The translations under genes were made by a program, and so were the position numbers. A DNA stretch of 10,579 nucleotides from Betaproteobacteria bacterium (GTDB lineage: Bacteria; Pseudomonadota; Gammaproteobacteria; Burkholderiales; Burkholderiaceae), in the NCBI GenBank assembly GCA_013205155.1, contig JABMMT010000002.1, positions 1-10,579 of the forward strand, in the 5' to 3' direction. The notes beneath the pieces were generated by a model that was not told the DNA's origin, ran no database searches, and saw only the letters and a program-made list of their open reading frames with translations. Below, piece by piece: positions 6,971 to 10,579 of the stretch (positions within the stretch are counted from its first letter, which is position 1; each line of letters begins with the position of its first letter).

Positions 6971-6992
6971 CTCTCTTCTGCTGATGGCCTAA
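6940..6992. repeat. 11-bp perfect inverted repeat upstream of the parA operon
   Basis: TTAGGCCATCA at 6940-6950 is the exact reverse complement of TGATGGCCTAA at 6982-6992, with a 31-base spacer. In parA mRNA it would form a stem whose loop exposes a purine-rich site and an ATG. No T-run follows, so it is not a normal terminator. It may be a regulator binding site or an RNA leader structure. Confidence 0.45.
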
Positions 6993-7020
6993 TAATGCCC
7001 CTTTTTGATGCATAAAAGAC

Positions 7021-7066
7021 TTCTAAGTGACTTATTTAATAAATAATATTATTTGGCCTCTTAGAA
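7021..7066. promoter_or_regulatory. AT-rich palindromes in the divergent promoter region of parA and the 64-aa gene
   Basis: Overlapping symmetric elements lie here: TTATTTA/TAAATAA (7032-7046), the 14-base palindrome AAATAATATTATTT (7041-7054), and an outer pair TTCTAAG (7021-7027) with CTTAGAA (7060-7066). TAGAAT at 7062-7067 resembles a -10 box for the rightward gene, without a clear -35. They could be promoter or operator elements; AT-rich DNA produces such symmetry easily. Confidence 0.25.
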
Positions 7067-7107
7067 TGATTAAGTTTTAAAACCATAAAACCCACAGGAA
7101 TAACACC

Positions 7108-7302
7108 ATGTTAATCAAAATACTTTTAATATCTGCGCTGATTGGGTCTGCTATGGCCATATTTTTTGGCAAAAGCACGAAAGAAAATGCTGCAAAAGGT
7201 GCAGCAGGCGGATTATTGATAGCCCTCTCTTTTTTGATTCAGCTGTTCTTTTTTGGCCTTTTATCCATAGCTGGTATTTGGGTTGTTAGCAAAATACTCT
7301 AA
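7108..7302 (+). CDS. small membrane protein, 64 aa, candidate immunity protein
   Basis: The ATG has a good ribosome binding site (AGGA at 7096-7099, eight bases away). The product starts MLIKILLISALIGSAMAIFF and forms one hydrophobic helix (residues 2-20), a polar loop with KSTKENAAKGAAGG (22-35), and a second helix (36-63). It looks like a membrane hairpin. Small membrane proteins beside lanthipeptide genes are often self-immunity factors, and this one lies 84 bases from the convergent precursor gene, so immunity is a reasonable guess from position only. No family recognised. A small holin-like or regulatory membrane protein is an alternative. It faces away from parA and is followed by a strong hairpin, so it is probably monocistronic. 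Confidence 0.75.
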   Translation: MLIKILLISALIGSAMAIFFGKSTKENAAKGAAGGLLIALSFLIQLFFFGLLSIAGIWVVSKIL

Positions 7303-7331
7303 TACATTAAATAGGTTTTACATTACAAATA

Positions 7332-7361
7332 CTAGTTATCCCTCTGGTGAGGGATAACTAG
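7332..7361. terminator. bidirectional hairpin between convergent genes
   Basis: CTAGTTATCCCTC (7332-7344) pairs perfectly with GAGGGATAACTAG (7349-7361) around a TGGT loop: a 13-bp stem. It lies between the stop of the 64-aa gene and the stop of the convergent precursor gene. Neither side has a long T-run (the minus side reads TATTTGTAATGT), so termination may be inefficient. On the precursor mRNA it could also protect the 3' end. A bidirectional terminator is the best reading. Confidence 0.7.
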
Positions 7362-7386
7362 AACACATTACTAGCAGCCTACTAGA

Positions 7387-7548
7387 TTAACATCCGCAAG
7401 TAGTTACAGAGCCACAAGTAATACATGTGCTCGACGTTGTTGGATATGAGCTGGCCAATAAACCAGAGTCTTGCTCAAGTAAGTCATCGGTCAAGTTAAT
7501 ACTAACTACATCGTCAAATTGAATTTCTTGAAAATTTGCATAATTCAT
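7387..7548 (-). CDS. lanA: candidate class II lanthipeptide precursor peptide (LanA), 53 aa
   Basis: The frame begins MNYANFQEIQFDDVVSINL, continues with acidic DDLLEQDSGLLASSYP and ends TTSSTCITCGSVTTCGC followed by TAA. The first ~32 residues form an acidic leader without Cys. The last ~20 residues hold all four Cys (42, 45, 51, 53) and ten Ser/Thr, the layout expected of a lanthionine core. GGAG (7555-7558, reverse) is six bases from the chosen ATG at 7548; another in-frame ATG at 7560 would add MEIH but lacks a ribosome binding site. No GG is present. A possible leader end is SG (residues 28-29), with D22-L23 at -8/-7 as in many double-glycine leaders; Leu-Ala (31-32) is an alternative. 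It is divergent from lanM, its expected modifying enzyme. No known lantibiotic matches by eye. A small zinc-binding peptide is less likely in this context. Confidence 0.82.
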   Translation of the reverse strand: MNYANFQEIQFDDVVSINLTDDLLEQDSGLLASSYPTTSSTCITCGSVTTCGC

Positions 7549-7716
7549 GTGTATCTCCATGTGTTTAGGTGAATGAAATTTGTGCTACAAATAAGTAATT
7601 AAAAGTAGGTAAAAAAAACCTACGTTTATTTTATAAACTAATTATTGGTTCTATTTCTATGAATTTCTATGCATGAATAACATAACTTGTTAATAAGCAT
7701 TTGTTAAGATAAAGAC
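7549..7716. promoter_or_regulatory. divergent lanA-lanM control region with hairpin and phased direct repeats
   Basis: These 168 AT-rich bases must hold the promoters for both lanA (leftward) and lanM (rightward). GTAGGT (7605-7610) and ACCTAC (7618-7623) form an inverted repeat around seven A's. ATTTCTATG occurs twice, at 7653-7661 and 7663-7671, exactly ten bases apart, so both copies face the same side of the helix, as in many direct-repeat operators. A TATAAA-like element lies near 7631-7637 in either orientation. The lanA ribosome binding site GGAGAT is at 7553-7558 (reverse). No regulator gene is visible in the window. Confidence 0.4.
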
Positions 7717-10579
7717 ATGGACTACAAGTCAGGACTCAAGCTCAATTTAGATGAATTTCTATTAAAAACAGCAACGATCGATGAGAGGCTTTCTGCTTTA
7801 TTTATTGAAATTTCTAGTCAAAAAATAAACACTCTTGAAGCGGCGGAACAATTAGCGCAATGGTGTAACGCTAGCACAAGCGGAGATTGGAAAAAATTTG
7901 CAGCTTGGCTTTCATATAGAAAGACTTCATTCGATAAAGCTTTATCTAGGCTATCAACTCTTCATAAAAATCCAGAGGTAGAGTACCCCGAATGGATAAA
8001 AGATTCCGAATGGATCATACGAGCCTTAACTAGTGAAAGTTTAAGTAAACCTGTACTAAATAGGCAGAACTGTGAATTTCTGTATCCATTTTCTGATTTA
8101 TTTAACGAAGTAATTGAAGCGAGCCTTGCTGCACAAATTCAAAAATGTAAATCAATCGACCTAAAAATATTCAGTCAAGAAGCGCTTGATGACTTAACGC
8201 GTGCCCTATTAAAGGAATTGACTGACTTATCTGCAAAGGTAATTTATCAATTATTTATAGGGCAAAAAGTAGTGGATGCTAATGAGGAGTCATCCCAAGA
8301 AAATGACTCTTTGTATTATTTAAAGTTTTTAGCATGGATGAGGGTAGCCGGATGGAGTGAAGTATTAAAACGCTGGCCAGTTCTCATCAGACTATTAGCA
8401 GTAGCAACCAGACAATGGATAAACAATTCCTCCCAAATCATTCACAGATTATCTGAAACTGCTAACCAAGCAAAGAATTCAATACATAAGACCCCTCTAG
8501 ATTCGAATCGGATTATCGCAATTGACATTAATGTATCTGATGCACATAACAATGGTCAATCAGTAGCCATTATCAGCTTTGATAATGGCATTAAGCTTGT
8601 GTACAAACCTAAAGATTTAAAACTTGATCTTGAATTTGAGAAATTTCTTAAATACATTTCCTCACTTGGATCTCCAATGCATTTGGAAATCCCAAAGGTA
8701 TTTATTGCTACTCATTATGGTTACACAGAATTTATTACGTACAAATCCTGTCTTCGGGACGAGGAAGTAAAACATTTTTTTACTCAGATGGGCGGATGGT
8801 TGGCCCTTTTCTATATATTTATAGCAACGGATATGCATGAAGAAAACTTTATTGCACACGGGAAAACCCCTTATCCAATTGACTTAGAGATGATGCTACA
8901 TCCACTTATACGTGATGAGGACATCACGCTAGCTTCTCAGGACGCATCCAAAGAAGCTCAAAATATATTAATGTCATCCGTCATGATGATCGGCATGCTA
9001 CCAAGCTTTTCATATGGGCCAAATGGGGAGCCACTATATTCATATGGCTTAAAGCCCGAGACAGACCCAGTGATTGTAGAAGGCTGGGCAAATATCAACA
9101 GTAAAAATATGAGGCGTGCAAAATTTAAAAAAAATGGCAAGTCCTATTTCAATGTACCCGAGCTGAAAGATGCTCCAGTAGATTTAAAGAAATACATACC
9201 CAATATCACTGATGGTTTTAATTCCCTCGCTAAATTTTTACTTGAAAATAGATCTGCCATTCTTAATAGCGCTTCATTGCATGCAATGAATGTAGTCACT
9301 TCGCGACGCGCCCTAAGGCGCACTCATTTTTATTTTATGCTCGGGCACAGGCTTAAAGACCCGCAATTTCTTAGTAACGGAGTGTTATGGAGTGCTCAAG
9401 CAGATTTTCTTATCCGCCCTTTTAAGCTTGATGGTAGCGATGAATTCGGAACCACTTTGATTTTTTCAGAGATCAATGCTCTGCTCAATTTAAATATTCC
9501 CTACTTTACAATCTCTACTAATGGATTATCGCTACACGATGAAATGGGATGTTCCGAAGCTGCAGGGAAAAAATCAGGCTTTGACCACGCTAAAGAGAGA
9601 TTTAATAATTTCACTTTTGATGAAATAGCATGGCAATCACATCTAATTGAAATGAGTGCTTACTCAATTACCTCAAAAGAACATAATGCATCGAAACCTA
9701 GATCGATATTCGCATCTAACTCGAAAATGTTAAGTGACCAGGAATTAGAAGATGAGGTTAAATCTATTTATGACAAGATTAAGCAAAGCGCAATTGAAAT
9801 CAATGGCAGTTGTACTTGGTTAGGATTTCAATGGATAGATGCACATAATCGCGTTGGGCAATTGGCTCCACTTGGACTGAATTTATACGAGGGTAATGCT
9901 GGAATGGCGCTATTTCTTGCTGCCTATGCAAATGTTTTTGCCGATCAAGACTCTAAAAATAATGCAATGGCAGTCCTTAAACCATTCTTAAAGGCGATGG
10001 ACGAGCAAGACTTTAATGCAGGGATTCGACAAATTGGCTTGGGTGGTGCAACCGGAGTTGGCGGGCAAATTTATACCCTAACAACACTTGCTGAGCTAAT
10101 GGAGAGCGATGAACTTCAAGAACGAGCAGTTATCTTGGCGGATCTAATAACCACAGATATGATCCATTCCGATAGAAAATTTGACGTTATTGGTGGTGGC
10201 TCAGGAGCCATCCTAGGCCTAATGAAGCTATATCGAGCCACAAATGAAAAGCGTGTTCTTGCCAAGGCGGAGGAGATTGCACAGTTTCTCCTAGATTCAA
10301 GAAAGTCCATTGATGGCTTTGTATTGTGGCCATTTGATGAAACTAATCGCGCCTTAACCGGCTTCTCACATGGTACCGCTGGCTATGCTTATACCTTTTC
10401 ATTGCTAGCCAAGGCAACCAATAACCCAAAATATCAGAATGCTGCTGAAGAGTGCCTTGCCTACGATGAAAGTGTATTTTCACATGATGAAGGGAATTGG
10501 CCCGATAAAAGAAATACAACAAACCTTCAGAATCCAAGTAAGAAATTATTGTTTTTATGTCAGTGGTGTCACGGATCAG
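7717..10579 (+). CDS. lanM: class II lanthipeptide synthetase LanM, partial (C-terminus off the right edge)
   Basis: The frame from ATG 7717 (MDYKSGLKLNLDEFLLK) is open for 954 codons to the window end. The start has only a weak purine-rich site (AAGATAAAG) upstream. An N-terminal helical part is followed by the DUF4135 dehydratase domain (about 90-700), with YKPKD at 296-300, ATDMHEENF with Asp372, His374 and Asn377, IDLEMM with Asp389 and Glu391, and RRALRRTHFYF with Arg530 and Thr536. These correspond to the phosphorylation and elimination residues known in LanM enzymes such as CylM. The LanC-like cyclase domain starts near 720 with LYEGNAGMALFLAAYA, then GLGGATGVGGQIYTL, VIGGGSGAILGL and GFSHGTAGYAY (His885). 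It reaches WCHG at 950-953, where Cys951 is the first zinc ligand. The second ligand motif (CHG) and perhaps 80-120 residues lie beyond the edge. It should dehydrate Ser/Thr in the adjacent precursor and form the thioether rings. Confidence 0.95.
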   Translation, partial: MDYKSGLKLNLDEFLLKTATIDERLSALFIEISSQKINTLEAAEQLAQWCNASTSGDWKKFAAWLSYRKTSFDKALSRLSTLHKNPEVEYPEWIKDSEWIIRALTSESLSKPVLNRQNCEFLYPFSDLFNEVIEASLAAQIQKCKSIDLKIFSQEALDDLTRALLKELTDLSAKVIYQLFIGQKVVDANEESSQENDSLYYLKFLAWMRVAGWSEVLKRWPVLIRLLAVATRQWINNSSQIIHRLSETANQAKNSIHKTPLDSNRIIAIDINVSDAHNNGQSVAIISFDNGIKLVYKPKDLKLDLEFEKFLKYISSLGSPMHLEIPKVFIATHYGYTEFITYKSCLRDEEVKHFFTQMGGWLALFYIFIATDMHEENFIAHGKTPYPIDLEMMLHPLIRDEDITLASQDASKEAQNILMSSVMMIGMLPSFSYGPNGEPLYSYGLKPETDPVIVEGWANINSKNMRRAKFKKNGKSYFNVPELKDAPVDLKKYIPNITDGFNSLAKFLLENRSAILNSASLHAMNVVTSRRALRRTHFYFMLGHRLKDPQFLSNGVLWSAQADFLIRPFKLDGSDEFGTTLIFSEINALLNLNIPYFTISTNGLSLHDEMGCSEAAGKKSGFDHAKERFNNFTFDEIAWQSHLIEMSAYSITSKEHNASKPRSIFASNSKMLSDQELEDEVKSIYDKIKQSAIEINGSCTWLGFQWIDAHNRVGQLAPLGLNLYEGNAGMALFLAAYANVFADQDSKNNAMAVLKPFLKAMDEQDFNAGIRQIGLGGATGVGGQIYTLTTLAELMESDELQERAVILADLITTDMIHSDRKFDVIGGGSGAILGLMKLYRATNEKRVLAKAEEIAQFLLDSRKSIDGFVLWPFDETNRALTGFSHGTAGYAYTFSLLAKATNNPKYQNAAEECLAYDESVFSHDEGNWPDKRNTTNLQNPSKKLLFLCQWCHGS

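Noticed and set aside
8662..10537. Several 60-65 codon minus-strand open frames within lanM
   Set aside because: lanM has its catalytic and zinc-ligand motifs in correct order on the plus strand; the antisense frames have no start signals or motifs.

Overview
The window looks like accessory DNA from a Gram-negative bacterium. It is AT-rich, carries an outer-membrane-type lipoprotein with a clear lipobox, an SPFH (prohibitin-like) membrane protein and a SyrD/PvdE-type exporter. A beta- or gammaproteobacterium is the best guess (a Polynucleobacter-like betaproteobacterium would fit), but nothing here fixes the genus. No rRNA, tRNA, insertion sequence, CRISPR array or integrase was seen.

Left part (1-1956, minus strand): a three-gene run reading leftward. 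It starts with a small two-helix membrane protein from a TTG start, whose stop overlaps the start of a 415-residue lipoprotein (ATGA overlap). A DUF697 family membrane protein follows and runs off the left edge. Positions 1957-2487 hold no convincing gene. They contain nested inverted repeats and a small open frame broken by one stop, upstream of a plus-strand gene for a 330-residue membrane-anchored protein of unknown function (2488-3480).

Middle and right part (3489-10579): most likely a class II lanthipeptide biosynthetic locus. On the minus strand, parA, a cyclic-peptide-type ABC exporter and an SPFH/prohibitin-like gene form a tight operon (gaps of 17 and 5 bases). Divergent from it is a 64-residue membrane protein (7108-7302). 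A perfect hairpin separates that gene from a convergent 53-codon gene (7387-7548, minus) whose product has an acidic leader and a Ser/Thr/Cys-rich end, TTSSTCITCGSVTTCGC: a candidate lanthipeptide precursor (LanA). Across a 168-base divergent intergenic region lies a long plus-strand lanM (from 7717), cut by the right edge at the first zinc-ligand motif WCHG.

Working model: LanM dehydrates Ser/Thr in the precursor core and adds the Cys thiols to form (methyl)lanthionine rings. The ABC exporter could move the product, but it has no C39 peptidase domain, so leader removal must be done by a protein not in view. The SPFH protein could scaffold the exporter in the membrane, the 64-residue protein could give self-protection, and the role of ParA is unexplained. 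The LanA/LanM pairing is well supported by sequence; the roles of the parA-exporter-SPFH operon and of the small membrane protein are inferred from position.
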